Of a DNA stretch of 64,000 bases, positions 32,406 through 41,056 are shown in pieces (the stretch's first letter is position 1; every line of letters begins with the position of its first letter). Origin of the DNA: UBA11051 sp964390495 (GTDB taxonomy: Bacteria > Armatimonadota > Zipacnadia > Zipacnadales > UBA11051); assembly GCA_964390495.1 (NCBI GenBank), contig CAYMIN010000019.1, positions 1 to 64,000 of the forward strand. Direction: 5' to 3'. The notes beneath the pieces were generated by a model that saw only the letters and a program-made list of their open reading frames with translations, did not search any database and was not told where the DNA came from. A program made the translations under genes and the position numbers.

Positions 32406-33182
32406 TCACCGGCCCCCATTTGCAATCTCCAGCACCCGGGCCAGAGCCGCCTCGTCGCTGCTCGAGGGCCGGAACTCCAGGCCGACATAGCCGTTATAGT
32501 CGCTTTCAGCGATGCAGGCGAAGACATTGGCATAGTTGATTTCGCCGGTGCCGGGCTCGCAGCGCCCCGGCACATCCGCGACATGAAAATGGCCGATCTT
32601 CCCTACATTGGCCGTGATAGTGGCGATGAGGTTGCCCTCGGTAACCTGCTGGTGGTAGATGTCATAAAGCAGCTTCACATTGGGGCTGCCAACCTCACCA
32701 ACTATCTCAAAGCCCTCGGCGGAGGTGACGAGGTAGTAGCCGGCATGGTCCACGAGGACATTCAGCGGCTCCAGACACAGAGTGATGCCCTTTTCCTCGG
32801 CGTAGGGCGCGAGTGCCGCAAGGCCGTCAACAATGGCCTGGTGCTGCTGGGAGCGGGGTATGTCGGCAAGCTCGTTGCCGGTGGTGACGATCAGGGCCGG
32901 GACTCCGAAATTAGCGGCCTGGTCAATTGAGGCCGCGGCTTGCTGCACCCAACTGTCTGTAGCCTCGGGGTCGCACAGGTCGCTTTCGGACTCGACACAG
33001 AAGCCGGCCAGCTTCACGCCCTCCTGCCCTATTTTCTCGGCTATAGCCTGCATGTCTTTGCTGCGCCAGCCCCAGAACTCGACAGCCGGATAGCCGGCCT
33101 CAGCGACGGCGCTGATGCGCTCCAGCAGCGGGAGGTCGGAGAATATCATCTCGATACACACGGAGAAGTTAAGGCCACTCAT
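32406..33182 (-). CDS. sugar phosphate isomerase/epimerase-like TIM barrel (hydroxypyruvate isomerase type)
   Basis: A 258-residue xylose-isomerase-like TIM-barrel protein. The start MSGLNFSVCIEMIFSDLPLL has AAGGGTG upstream and is the typical beginning of hydroxypyruvate-isomerase relatives. Motifs include AGYPAVEFWGW (first metal-site region), GITLCLEPLN (Glu ligand), VKLLYDIYHQQVTEGN (Asp-His ligands), IGHFHVADVPGRCEPGTGEINY (the His-x-x-D-x-P-G-R-x-E-P-G-T-G segment characteristic of Hyi) and YVGLEFRPS (final Glu). All ligands of the divalent metal site are present. The most likely reaction is isomerisation of hydroxypyruvate to tartronate semialdehyde or of a related ketose; cytoplasmic. 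It is convergent with nothing close and probably monocistronic. Confidence 0.88.
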   Translation of the reverse strand: MSGLNFSVCIEMIFSDLPLLERISAVAEAGYPAVEFWGWRSKDMQAIAEKIGQEGVKLAGFCVESESDLCDPEATDSWVQQAAASIDQAANFGVPALIVTTGNELADIPRSQQHQAIVDGLAALAPYAEEKGITLCLEPLNVLVDHAGYYLVTSAEGFEIVGEVGSPNVKLLYDIYHQQVTEGNLIATITANVGKIGHFHVADVPGRCEPGTGEINYANVFACIAESDYNGYVGLEFRPSSSDEAALARVLEIANGGR

Positions 33183-33296
33183 GCTGTCACCCTTTCGCAG
33201 GGGAGAGTGAACAACGGCAACCCCAGACATTCGGCTGTTGAGGGCTTCTAATAAGTACGGCAGTAATGTGGTATGGCCCCGAAAGCACCAGTGTCG

Positions 33297-34349
33297 TCAG
33301 GTGCGGTCGGCACGGTTGAATCTGACCCTGCGGCCCTCAAGCGAGAGCGCATGGAGGTTGTTGAGAATGGCCTGCAAGCCCAGCATGGTGCAGGCCATCG
33401 GGTCGCTGGCAACCGTCAGCGGCAGTCCCACCCGGCTGCTGAGGAACTCGGGTAGGCCCCGCAGCAGCGCCGAGCCGCCGGTAAGCACTGCGCCGGTGGT
33501 GGCAAGCTGGGTGCGGACCTTGGCCGGCAGCTCCGCCGCCATCCAGCTTAGCTCCTCGGCGATGGGAAGACAGGCATCGGCCAGGATGTCGGGCACTTCG
33601 TCAAGCTGAACGCCGAAGGCCTTGACATCATCAGCCCGGTTGGAGAAGCTGCCCATGTTGGGCGAGCCGCCCGGGGGTTGGGCCGCCAACGAGCGGTCAA
33701 GGCTGCCGACCGCCAGCTTGATCTCCTCGGCGGCCTGGCGGGTCAACCTGATGTCCTGCTGGCGCTTGATGCCGCGTACCAGGGCCTCATCCAGGCTCTG
33801 GCCGCCCAGAGGAACGGAAAGGCCCTCAGAGATCATGCCCATTGACATGGTGGCAGCATCAGTAGTGCCGGCACCGATGTCAATAATCATCTGGGCCTCG
33901 GGGGCGTCAATGGCAAGACCGGCGCCGATCGCCGCAGCCAGCGATTTCTGCACCGCAATCACCCGCCCGGCACCGGCGGCGCGCAGCACCTGCACCAGGG
34001 CCCGCTGCGCTACCGGCGTAGCTGCGGTGGGATGGCCGGTAAGTACCGTCGGGCTGAACAGCGGCCGCCGGCCCAGCGTCTTCTGCAGATAGTGGCGCAG
34101 CATCGTCGCGGCAGCAGTGAAATCTGCCACCACCCCGCCCTGCAGGGGCTGCACCACCCGCACATCAGTCACGCCCTGCTCCAGCATCTGGCGGGCCTCG
34201 ATGCCGAAGGCAGCCGGCGTGTCGGTATGGGGCGCGTACGCCACCAGCGCCGGCTCGCGCACGATGACGCCACCATCCTTGAGCGCCACGTGGACATTGG
34301 CGGTCCCCACATCTATCGCTATCTCAGCCACCCAAGGCAACAAGCGCAT
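33297..34349 (-). CDS. mreB: MreB-like bacterial actin
   Basis: A 350-residue actin-fold rod-shape protein. I place the start at 34349 (MRLLPWVAEIAIDVGTANVHV), which has AGGGGAAG just upstream and gives normal MreB length; longer frames upstream have no ribosome-binding site. Phosphate-1 motif IAIDVGTANVHVAL, phosphate-2 motif MIIDIGAGTTDAATMSMG and adenosine segment VLTGGSALLRGLPEFL are recognisable. The interdomain sequence (VQPLQGGVVADFTAAATMLRHY) matches the MreB signature PLKDGVIADF. It is somewhat divergent in the C-terminal third. MreB polymerises under the inner membrane and guides elongation complexes that include RodA, whose gene is divergent next door; mreC and mreD are not in the window. 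Confidence 0.87.
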   Translation of the reverse strand: MRLLPWVAEIAIDVGTANVHVALKDGGVIVREPALVAYAPHTDTPAAFGIEARQMLEQGVTDVRVVQPLQGGVVADFTAAATMLRHYLQKTLGRRPLFSPTVLTGHPTAATPVAQRALVQVLRAAGAGRVIAVQKSLAAAIGAGLAIDAPEAQMIIDIGAGTTDAATMSMGMISEGLSVPLGGQSLDEALVRGIKRQQDIRLTRQAAEEIKLAVGSLDRSLAAQPPGGSPNMGSFSNRADDVKAFGVQLDEVPDILADACLPIAEELSWMAAELPAKVRTQLATTGAVLTGGSALLRGLPEFLSSRVGLPLTVASDPMACTMLGLQAILNNLHALSLEGRRVRFNRADRT

Positions 34350-34500
34350 CTTCCCCTGCGGCCGCCTGATTGCACCAGACGTTAGGCGGCTCATGGTCGG
34401 CGTCGGGCTCACGATTGGCCCACAAAGTGTACCACAGACCTGCGATTGAAGTAAACGCTTGCGAGGCCACGAGGCCGCGGTAAACACCCTCGGCACCACA

Positions 34501-34536
34501 TGCAGGCCCGCCAGGCAGGGATGCCTGTCGGCCCGG
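34501..34536. repeat. dispersed repeat family E, copy 1
   Basis: ccaggcagggatgcctgtcgg; resembles the palindrome at 44327-44348. Confidence 0.45.
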
Positions 34537-34628
34537 ACGAGGGGGAACGAGTAGTCGCGCTGCCTCATCGGCAAGGCGGCGAGTAGCGAGGGCGAAGCCG
34601 TGGGCTAGTCTCGCCCGATGGACGGCTT

Positions 34629-34658
34629 TTGTGGGCGGCGCTTTTTTGTGCTATACTG
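34629..34658 (+). promoter_or_regulatory. putative rodA promoter
   Basis: TATACT at 34653-34658 with TTGTGG 18 bases upstream; transcription would start near 34665, 37 bases before the GTG start. Good -10, moderate -35. Confidence 0.45.
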
Positions 34659-34701
34659 GCCGTGCCAAACCGCGCCCAAACGGGCCTGATAGGGGCAAAA
34701 T

Positions 34702-35823
34702 GTGGTGTCCACTTTCCGACTGGTCCGGGCCGACTGGAAGTTGCTGGGAGCCGTCCTGCTGCTTACAGCTATCGGCCTGGTGATGATCTACAGCGCCACT
34801 CGGGCAGAACTGACCTTGGCCGGGCAGTTACCGGCCAAGAAGCTGATACTGCAGAGTATCTGGGTGCTGCTAGGGCTGGTGCTGCTGGTGGTAGTCAGCT
34901 CGTTCGATTTCTCCCGGCTGGCTGCCCTGTCGTGGCCGATCTACGCGTTCACTTTGGCGCTCTTGGTGCTGCTGCTGATCGTGGGGGAGGATGTCCGGGG
35001 CGTGCGGCGCTGGATCGCGGTAGGGCCGGTCGCCCTGCAGCCGGCCGAGCTAGTCAAGCTAGGCCTGATACTGATGCTGGCGGCGTTCTTCGCCGCTCGT
35101 CAGGGAGAGGCAGCCAACTTTGAGCTGCTGACCCGCGCGTTGGGCTATGCGGTGGTTCCGTGTGCCTTCCTGGTCCTGCAGCCGGACCTGGGCACCCCGA
35201 TACTGCTGGTGTTCGTGTGGGGGGGAATGGCGTACGTATTCGGCGCGCGTCTCGACCACCTCGCGGCCTTTTTCTTCGTTTTCATCATGGTGTTTATGGC
35301 GGCCTGGGGCTTCGGGTTGATCCGGCCTCACCAGAAGCAGCGCCTGACCGCCTTCATCAGCGACTCGGCCGACGTCGAGAAAGAGGGCTATCATCTGCGC
35401 CAGTCGCTGATTGCTATCGGCTCCGGGCATCTGGCCGGTCAGGGGCTGTTCCGCGGCCCGCAGACCCAACTTTCATTCGTCCCCGATGAGGAAACCGACT
35501 TCATCTTCACCGCGGTCGGCGAGGAGTTGGGCTTTGCCGGCTCAACGCTAGTGATTTTGCTGTTCGCTGCGGTCCTGTGGCGGGGATTGATGATTTGCGC
35601 AGAGGCCAGGACTCTTTACGGCCAGCTTGTGGCCACCGGCATCGTGCTGATGCTGTTTTTCCACGTGGCGGCCAACATCGGCATGACCCTGGGCATGATG
35701 CCGGTAAAGGGGCTGCCGCTGCCCTTCGTCAGCTATGGGGGGAGCTCGGTTCTCACTAACTTCATCGCCCTGGGGCTGCTGCAAGCCATATATGGTGACA
35801 GACGGACAATTCGATTTGAGTAA
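34702..35823 (+). CDS. rodA: RodA/FtsW/SpoVE-family peptidoglycan glycosyltransferase
   Basis: A 373-residue multi-pass membrane protein of the SEDS family, which polymerises lipid II into glycan strands. It starts at GTG with AGGGG six bases upstream. About ten hydrophobic segments are visible. Diagnostic stretches are IYSATR in the first helix, GVRRWI, PAELVKLGLIL, VLQPDLGT, then GHLAGQGLFRGPQTQLSFVPDEETDFIF and GEELGFAG in the large extracellular loop, and PVKGLPLPFVSYGGSS near the C-terminus. Adjacency to mreB favours RodA over FtsW. No partner class-b PBP (mrdA) is in the window. Three genes follow at short spacing on the same strand. Confidence 0.92.
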   Translation: MVSTFRLVRADWKLLGAVLLLTAIGLVMIYSATRAELTLAGQLPAKKLILQSIWVLLGLVLLVVVSSFDFSRLAALSWPIYAFTLALLVLLLIVGEDVRGVRRWIAVGPVALQPAELVKLGLILMLAAFFAARQGEAANFELLTRALGYAVVPCAFLVLQPDLGTPILLVFVWGGMAYVFGARLDHLAAFFFVFIMVFMAAWGFGLIRPHQKQRLTAFISDSADVEKEGYHLRQSLIAIGSGHLAGQGLFRGPQTQLSFVPDEETDFIFTAVGEELGFAGSTLVILLFAAVLWRGLMICAEARTLYGQLVATGIVLMLFFHVAANIGMTLGMMPVKGLPLPFVSYGGSSVLTNFIALGLLQAIYGDRRTIRFE

Positions 35824-35848
35824 GCGCGCAAGGTTTGACTGAAAGACA

Positions 35849-36859
35849 ATGGGCGACCTGTTTCAGGAAAAATGGCACCGGCTGGGCTGGCAAGGCATCG
35901 AGCTGAGCGTGCCCGAGGAGTGGAACATCGGCGGCATCGGTGGCGGCCGCGAGGACGGCTATCTGCGCGTCCAGGATGCCGAACTGCCGCGTGTCGAGGT
36001 CAAGTGGGGCGCTGTCGAGGGCTTCGTGGATATCGAGGCTACCGTCAACGGTTACATCAAGAAGCTGCGGCAGGATAAGAAGGCCGGCAAGGATATCGAG
36101 ATTGACACCAACGCCAGCGTGGTGTCGAAACGCAAGATGAAGAAGAAGGCCCTGAGTTGCTTCACCTGGAGCACCGATGTGGAGGGGTACGGCGCGGCCT
36201 GGTATTGCCCTGACTGCAAGCGCACCGTGATCGTGCAGGTGACGGCCAAGCCGGAGGAGGACGGCCCCCAGTTGGCCGAACGGATTATCACAAGCCTGCA
36301 GGATCACCCCGTCGGCGGCTGGATCAGGTGGGCCACCTACGGCTTCCAGGCCCAGGCACCTGAGGGCTTCCACCTGACCGCTCAGGAGCTGATGGCCGGC
36401 CATATCCAGATAACCCTGAAGCGCGATATCGCGGCTGAGACGGCCCGCAATATTATGCTGCAGAACCTGGTGGCCCCGGAGGAGCTGACCCTGAGCCGCT
36501 GGGGCATGGCCAATGTCATGCTCAAGAACAAGAGCCTCCGAGAATGGGCCGAGGAGGAGATGGGCAAGCGGCTCAAACGTATGCAGCCGGAGATGAAGCC
36601 GGTGGAAGTCAACGGCCACGAGGCCCTGCAGCTCTCCGCCCAGCACCTGCCCTTCCACCAGCAGTTCTTTCGTCTGATCGCCCGCTTGGCTGAGGTGCCA
36701 TACGCCGACCGCATCCGGGGGCTGATCTGGCACTGCCCGCAGAGCAACTCGCTGCATCTGGTGCAGATGCTGGTTGACATCAATAACCAGGACCTGCCCG
36801 CGGAGATCGCCGGCAGGTTTGTCTGTCATCCCGAGGAAAAGACGGAAAGCCAGCCCTGA
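35849..36859 (+). CDS. hypothetical protein downstream of rodA
   Basis: A 336-residue protein I do not recognise. It has no signal peptide or membrane segment. Two halves begin with similar strands, WQGIELSVPEEWNIGG near the N-terminus and YGFQAQAPEGFHLTAQEL at about 160, followed in each case by a basic amphipathic region and a long helix, so an internal duplication of a beta-alpha domain is likely. YCPDCKRTVIVQV contains a CxxC pair. The terminal region has LIWHCPQSNSLHLVQM, a close echo of GAAWYCPDCKRTVIVQV, which supports duplication. It starts 25 bases after rodA and precedes the peptidase-like gene by 43, so co-transcription is probable. A long antisense open frame here is a shadow caused by high GC. 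Confidence 0.75.
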   Translation: MGDLFQEKWHRLGWQGIELSVPEEWNIGGIGGGREDGYLRVQDAELPRVEVKWGAVEGFVDIEATVNGYIKKLRQDKKAGKDIEIDTNASVVSKRKMKKKALSCFTWSTDVEGYGAAWYCPDCKRTVIVQVTAKPEEDGPQLAERIITSLQDHPVGGWIRWATYGFQAQAPEGFHLTAQELMAGHIQITLKRDIAAETARNIMLQNLVAPEELTLSRWGMANVMLKNKSLREWAEEEMGKRLKRMQPEMKPVEVNGHEALQLSAQHLPFHQQFFRLIARLAEVPYADRIRGLIWHCPQSNSLHLVQMLVDINNQDLPAEIAGRFVCHPEEKTESQP

Positions 36860-36902
36860 CGCCGAGACCAGGCATAGGACCCGCCAAAAGGGGCGATAAG
36901 CG

Positions 36903-38546
36903 ATGGGCCGTAGGTTGGCGCTGTGGTTGCTGGTGGCACTGCCGGTGATGGTGCCGGCCGCCGAGGATGAGGGGCAGTCGCAGCAGGTCTGGGAGCTGCT
37001 GAAGGCCTCGCGCGCCCTGGTCAGCGAGGGCAAGCTGGAGGAGGCCGAGAACAAGCTGCTGCAGGCCCAGGCGCTTTCTCCCCAGTACGCGGAGGTTTAC
37101 GCCCACCTCGGTTATGTGTATGAGCTGCGGGAAAAGCGCGCCGAGGCCCTGCACGCCTATGCCGAACTGCTGCGGCGACGCCCCAGCCACCAGTACGCTA
37201 AAAGCCGGCTGCAGGACCTGTTCTATGAGGGGCCGTTCCCCCGCCGCATCGCCCTCGCAGACATCAGCTTCAGCCCGCTGCACTTCGTCTTCGACCGCTG
37301 TGTACTGAGCTGCGGTGACAACAGCGCAGTAGCCGGCCTCGCCTATACCGATGACCTAATTTTTCATGAAGAAATGGAGCGGGGCGGGCCGCCGGTGGAA
37401 GTCGAGGTGCCGGCCGCCGGCGGTAATGCCAAGGCGCTGATTAACCGCTCCACCTACGGCTATGTCTCGCCGCCGGCGGGTGACCAGATTGCCCTCAATT
37501 TCATCCTCAGCTATCCCTCCAAGCTGGTCAGTGCCAGCGGTAGCGATTACCGGAAACTGGCTTCGCGCCTGACGCATCTGATGCTGCGGGCGTGGTGGTA
37601 TTTCAGCCACTATCTGGGCAAACAGCCGCCGGTGGAGGGGCCGGTCAAGGCGTACCTGCTGGAGGAAGGGCCCCCGGGCGCCGAAGCCTATAGCAACGCG
37701 ATGTTCTTCTATTCGGCCGCCACCCCGCGCAGTACCGTGGAATGGGCGCGGCAAATCGGTCACGAGTACGGTCATCTGGTACTGCCGGCAGTCGGGCGTT
37801 ACGTCGAGCCGGAGTTCTACGCCAGCGGGCTGCTGGGCGAGCGCCTGTTCATCCAATGGCTGGCCGAGGAAGCCGAGGCGGTGTCCGGTGTACCGTGGCC
37901 GCAGCAGCCCGCGCGCGAGGCCCTGGACAAGCTGCTGGGCGAGGAGGCGGAACTGGATGCCGCCGGCTATCTGGCCGGAACTGCCTATGCCGACCTGCAA
38001 TTGTGGTATGAAAAGGGGCCGGATGCGGCATATATCGCGGGCACCGGCCACGAATCAATGCACTACTGGCTGGGGCTGATGATGTGGATACAGGCAGCCT
38101 TGGGCAAGGAGGGCCTCCGCGAGGTGATGGATGCGGCTCCCGGCACCTCGCCGGCCGACTTCCTGTACGCGCTCAAGCTGGTGCTGCGCCAACATGCGGC
38201 CGAGGGCGGCATCGAGCTGAAGGCCGCCAGCCTCGACCTGGCCCACAGCAAGCTGAGCGTGCCGCCGGTCCAGGGCGCGCTGGGATGGGGCGCGATTAAA
38301 CTGGCGACCGGGGATAGCGCGGCGCTTGCCATGTACCTGCCGGCGGGTTCGTGGAGTTTGTGCCTAGCCCCGCCCGCTGCCGGGATAAGCCTGACCTTCG
38401 ACGGCAAGGGCCCGCTGCCGGTGGAAAAGGGAAAAGGTGTCAGCCTTGGCCAGGTCACCGAGGCCTGGCACACCTTTGAACTGAGCAACCAGGGAGCCGA
38501 GGTTGAACTAAACACCATTCAGCTAGTCGCCGCGCCGGAGGTCTAA
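36903..38546 (+). CDS. secreted TPR protein with HEXXH putative zinc peptidase domain
   Basis: A 547-residue exported protein. A signal peptide (RRLALWLLVALPVMVPAAE) leads into one or two tetratricopeptide repeats at about 25-100 (LEEAENKLLQAQALSPQYAEVYAHLGYVYELREKRAEALHAY). The central region carries H287-E-Y-G-H291 in QIGHEYGHLVLPA, the zinc-binding signature of gluzincin/metzincin-like peptidases. The downstream ERLFIQWLAEEAE could supply the third ligand Glu. A C-terminal beta-sandwich of about 90 residues (YLPAGSWSLCLAPPAAG ... GVSLGQVTEAWHTFEL) ends the protein. AAGGGG precedes the start. It lies in the rodA run, suggesting a periplasmic envelope role. I do not recognise a named family; peptidase activity is inferred from the motif. 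Confidence 0.72.
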   Translation: MGRRLALWLLVALPVMVPAAEDEGQSQQVWELLKASRALVSEGKLEEAENKLLQAQALSPQYAEVYAHLGYVYELREKRAEALHAYAELLRRRPSHQYAKSRLQDLFYEGPFPRRIALADISFSPLHFVFDRCVLSCGDNSAVAGLAYTDDLIFHEEMERGGPPVEVEVPAAGGNAKALINRSTYGYVSPPAGDQIALNFILSYPSKLVSASGSDYRKLASRLTHLMLRAWWYFSHYLGKQPPVEGPVKAYLLEEGPPGAEAYSNAMFFYSAATPRSTVEWARQIGHEYGHLVLPAVGRYVEPEFYASGLLGERLFIQWLAEEAEAVSGVPWPQQPAREALDKLLGEEAELDAAGYLAGTAYADLQLWYEKGPDAAYIAGTGHESMHYWLGLMMWIQAALGKEGLREVMDAAPGTSPADFLYALKLVLRQHAAEGGIELKAASLDLAHSKLSVPPVQGALGWGAIKLATGDSAALAMYLPAGSWSLCLAPPAAGISLTFDGKGPLPVEKGKGVSLGQVTEAWHTFELSNQGAEVELNTIQLVAAPEV

Positions 38547-38619
38547 GGGCACACACACCAATTGATCCCGGCGGAATCTTGGGCCCGGCCTGTAAAGCCT
38601 AACCGTAGCCCTCACGAGA

Positions 38620-39837
38620 ATGAACCACTCCAACCGGCACAAAACGGCGCATCTACACCCACGGCTTTGCGGCGTGGCCTTGGCCGGCATGCTGCTGGCG
38701 GCTTGCGCCTACGCCCAAGCCCCGGCGGCTCCGCAAGAGGTACACTGGAGCTATCCGTACCCCGCTTCCCTGCAGATACTCGACGGCTACCGCGTGCTGT
38801 ACCTGCAGGGCAACCCTGAAGATTTGGGCCGCCAGCATGGCAGCCTGATGCGCGAGACGGTGCAGCGCGTGGTTGAGGATGTCATCGTCAATGGCCCGGC
38901 CGCTACGGCGGAAGGCCGACTGCGCCTCTACCAGGGCACGATGCGCATGGAGCAGTACTTGCCGCAGAGCTATCGCCGCGAGCTGCGGGCCCTGGCCGAG
39001 GCCGCCGGAGTTGACTACGAGCCGCTGGTGGCGCTGCAGCTTTTCGGCGATGTGGACCGAGCCGGGCTGCATCTTCTCGGCGGCGGCTGCTCCAGCTATG
39101 CCGCCTACGGCCCGGCGACGCGAACCGGCGAGCTGATCGCCGGGCGCAACCTCGACTACTGGGATAACGGGGCTTCCAAGTATGGCGCGGTGCTGATCTG
39201 CTACTACCCCGAGGAGGGCATCCCCTTCGTGACCGTCTCCTGGGCCGGTATCATCAACGGCTGGACCGCCATGAACGCCTGCGGCATTATCGTCTCCAAC
39301 AACAACGCCTACGGCGGCAGCGAGTCCCTCGACGGCATCTCCACCTGCTTTATGCTGCGCAAGATCGCCCAATTCGCCGCCAGTGTCGAGGCCGGTGTGC
39401 GGATCATCGAGGAGGGCCCGCGCGCCTGTGGTACGGCGATGCTGGTGGCCGCTGGGGAACCGCCTACGGCTGCGGTAGTGGAGTTTGACCACGAGCAGGT
39501 GGCGGTACGCTGGGCCGAAGACGGCTACGTGATGGCGACCAACGGCTTCCGCAAGCTGCATCAGCCGCAACAGCAGCAATACGTCTGGGAGTGCTCGCGC
39601 TACCGGAGCATACGGGAGTTAATCCAGGCCAACTACGGCGCGATTGACCGGACCATGAACTTCGCGGCGGCCGCCGGGGTCCCGATCAGCTACATGAACC
39701 TACATTCGGCGCTGCTTTTTCCGTCGGACCTGACGATGGCGGTCTCGATGGGCGCAACTCCGGCCTGCGAGCAGCGCTACCGCCCCTTCCGCTTCACCGA
39801 GCAGGGCCTGGTGCCGCTGAGTGAGGCGGGCGACTAG
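38620..39837 (+). CDS. C45-type acyltransferase/amidohydrolase-like, probable lipoprotein
   Basis: A 405-residue exported protein. The N-terminus GVALAGMLLAACAYAQ contains a plausible lipobox (LAAC), so it may be lipid-anchored. The mature part fits the C45 peptidase/acyl-CoA:6-aminopenicillanate acyltransferase family, N-terminal-nucleophile hydrolases: YLQGNPEDLGRQHGSLM, then RALAEAAGVDYEPLVALQLFGD, then GGGCSSYAAYG with C157 as the expected self-activating nucleophile, followed by ELIAGRNLDYWDNG and WAGIINGWTAMNACGIIVSNNNA. Related proteins hydrolyse amide bonds of N-acyl compounds or phospholipid/choloyl conjugates. It is the last gene of the rodA run, 73 bases after the peptidase-like gene, and has a weak ribosome-binding site. 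Substrate unknown. Confidence 0.8.
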   Translation: MNHSNRHKTAHLHPRLCGVALAGMLLAACAYAQAPAAPQEVHWSYPYPASLQILDGYRVLYLQGNPEDLGRQHGSLMRETVQRVVEDVIVNGPAATAEGRLRLYQGTMRMEQYLPQSYRRELRALAEAAGVDYEPLVALQLFGDVDRAGLHLLGGGCSSYAAYGPATRTGELIAGRNLDYWDNGASKYGAVLICYYPEEGIPFVTVSWAGIINGWTAMNACGIIVSNNNAYGGSESLDGISTCFMLRKIAQFAASVEAGVRIIEEGPRACGTAMLVAAGEPPTAAVVEFDHEQVAVRWAEDGYVMATNGFRKLHQPQQQQYVWECSRYRSIRELIQANYGAIDRTMNFAAAAGVPISYMNLHSALLFPSDLTMAVSMGATPACEQRYRPFRFTEQGLVPLSEAGD

Positions 39838-39905
39838 TCGCACCGTGCCACCGGACGTGGAATACGTTCCCAGCCGCGGCTACGACAGAAAAAGCGGTAG
39901 AAGGC

Positions 39906-40880
39906 TTATTGGGGCGAAACCTCGACGGGGATCTCGATGGCCAGCGGGCGGGCGACGTCGGTGCTGCAGACCTCCTCAAGTTGGGCCAGTAGGTCGCAGC
40001 GGGCGCGGGTACCCTCCAGGGCCGTGATTTTCACCTTCGCAATCATCCGGTCGCCACGGAAAATCCCATACTCGTCACCGACGCGCGGCAGCTTGTCAGG
40101 TGGGAAAGTGAGATAGATGGCGGTCGGGGCATCGCTGATCTGCTGCTCTCTGCCGGGGACCACCCAGGGGACCTCGTCCAGCTTCTTGACCAGACTGCCG
40201 GCGACGCGGTCGGCGGCCTGGCCGACCATACTCTCCTTGACCGCCCCGTAATTGAAAGCGCCGCCGACCCAGTCCAGAGACGGCAGCACCACGCCCAGCC
40301 GGCGCAGCTTGGAGACCTGCGATGAGAATACACCGACCGGATAGATGACGCCGGTAGTGGTATCCACGGCCTGGCCGCTTAACTCCACCTTGACTTTGAC
40401 CATCCCGCCGATTGACAAGAGGCCGATATTGACCGCTGCATCAACCTCCTCGACGGTGATGCGGGCGGTCAGGTCGAGCAGCGCCGAGGCGCCGATGAGC
40501 TTGTCCTGCTCCGGCGCGGTAGTGGGGTCCACCCCGGGGAGATGCTGCTCGGCCTGGAGCTGCTCCATAGTCTCGCCGCGAGCCAAGACCATCCAGCCAC
40601 GCTCGGCCAGACGCGTCTCGATGAGCTGGGGAAGCCACTGACGGACCTGGCTGGCGTAACGGCCGTCAACCTTCAGGTCCAGCACCGCGAGGCGCTGAGG
40701 CGGAATTGGTTGGTCCTCCGTCTGAGCGGCGGAGGGCTGCTCGGAAGTCCGGTCGGCCTCCGGTGCGGTCAGCCGCGGTCGCTTATACTCCGCCTCATAA
40801 GCCGCAGCCGAACTTGCCACGGCGATGAGCAGCCCTGCAGTAACCGCCAAGAGCCTAAGCGATCTGTGAGCAGATGACAT
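39906..40880 (-). CDS. CsgG-family exported protein
   Basis: A 324-residue protein starting at 40880 (MSSAHRSLRLLAVTAGLLIA), with GGGGAG eight bases upstream. A signal peptide ends near AAAYEAEY; no lipobox cysteine is present, unlike curli CsgG, which is an outer-membrane lipoprotein. The CsgG-type fold is suggested by QRLAVLDLKVDGRYASQVRQWLPQLIETRLAERGWMVLARG, followed by LIGASALLDLTARITVEEVD and VKVKVELSGQAVDTTTGVIYPVGVF. A short C-terminal beta domain (YLTFPPDKLPRVGDEYGIFRGDRMIAKVKI) follows, typical of CsgG-fused extensions. Family members build export pores or serve as periplasmic assembly factors. It is transcribed divergently from the glycosidase at 41213. Role unproven. Confidence 0.78.
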   Translation of the reverse strand: MSSAHRSLRLLAVTAGLLIAVASSAAAYEAEYKRPRLTAPEADRTSEQPSAAQTEDQPIPPQRLAVLDLKVDGRYASQVRQWLPQLIETRLAERGWMVLARGETMEQLQAEQHLPGVDPTTAPEQDKLIGASALLDLTARITVEEVDAAVNIGLLSIGGMVKVKVELSGQAVDTTTGVIYPVGVFSSQVSKLRRLGVVLPSLDWVGGAFNYGAVKESMVGQAADRVAGSLVKKLDEVPWVVPGREQQISDAPTAIYLTFPPDKLPRVGDEYGIFRGDRMIAKVKITALEGTRARCDLLAQLEEVCSTDVARPLAIEIPVEVSPQ

Positions 40881-40910
40881 CTCAATCACTCCCCTAGTAT
40901 AGGTAAGGCT

Positions 40911-40960
40911 ACGGCAACGGCTAGCGAGTTGGGTTGGGAGCCCGACCCAAGGGACAAGAT
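40911..40960 (+). repeat. dispersed repeat family A, copy 3
   Basis: acggcaacggctagcgagtt followed by gggttgggagcccgacccaa and gggaca; the most complete copy in the window. Confidence 0.65.
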
Positions 40961-41026
40961 GGGCATGCCAAGGCACGATATGCCCGATGGGCGCAACCTG
41001 CAACCGTAGCCTCGCATAAATAGGCA

Positions 41027-41056
41027 TTGCATTACAATGCTACTATACCCTATAGT
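41027..41056 (+). promoter_or_regulatory. promoter toward the glycosidase gene
   Basis: TTGCAT, 18 bases, TATAGT on the plus strand. The -10 is half of the palindrome ACTATA-ccc-TATAGT at 41042-41056, so it overlaps the oppositely directed promoter. Confidence 0.55.

Noticed and set aside
35762..37054. A 430-residue open frame on the minus strand across the genes after rodA
   Set aside because: It is antisense to two genes with ribosome-binding sites, a signal peptide and TPR/HEXXH motifs; its own translation is low-complexity His/Leu/Gln-rich sequence typical of GC-rich shadows.
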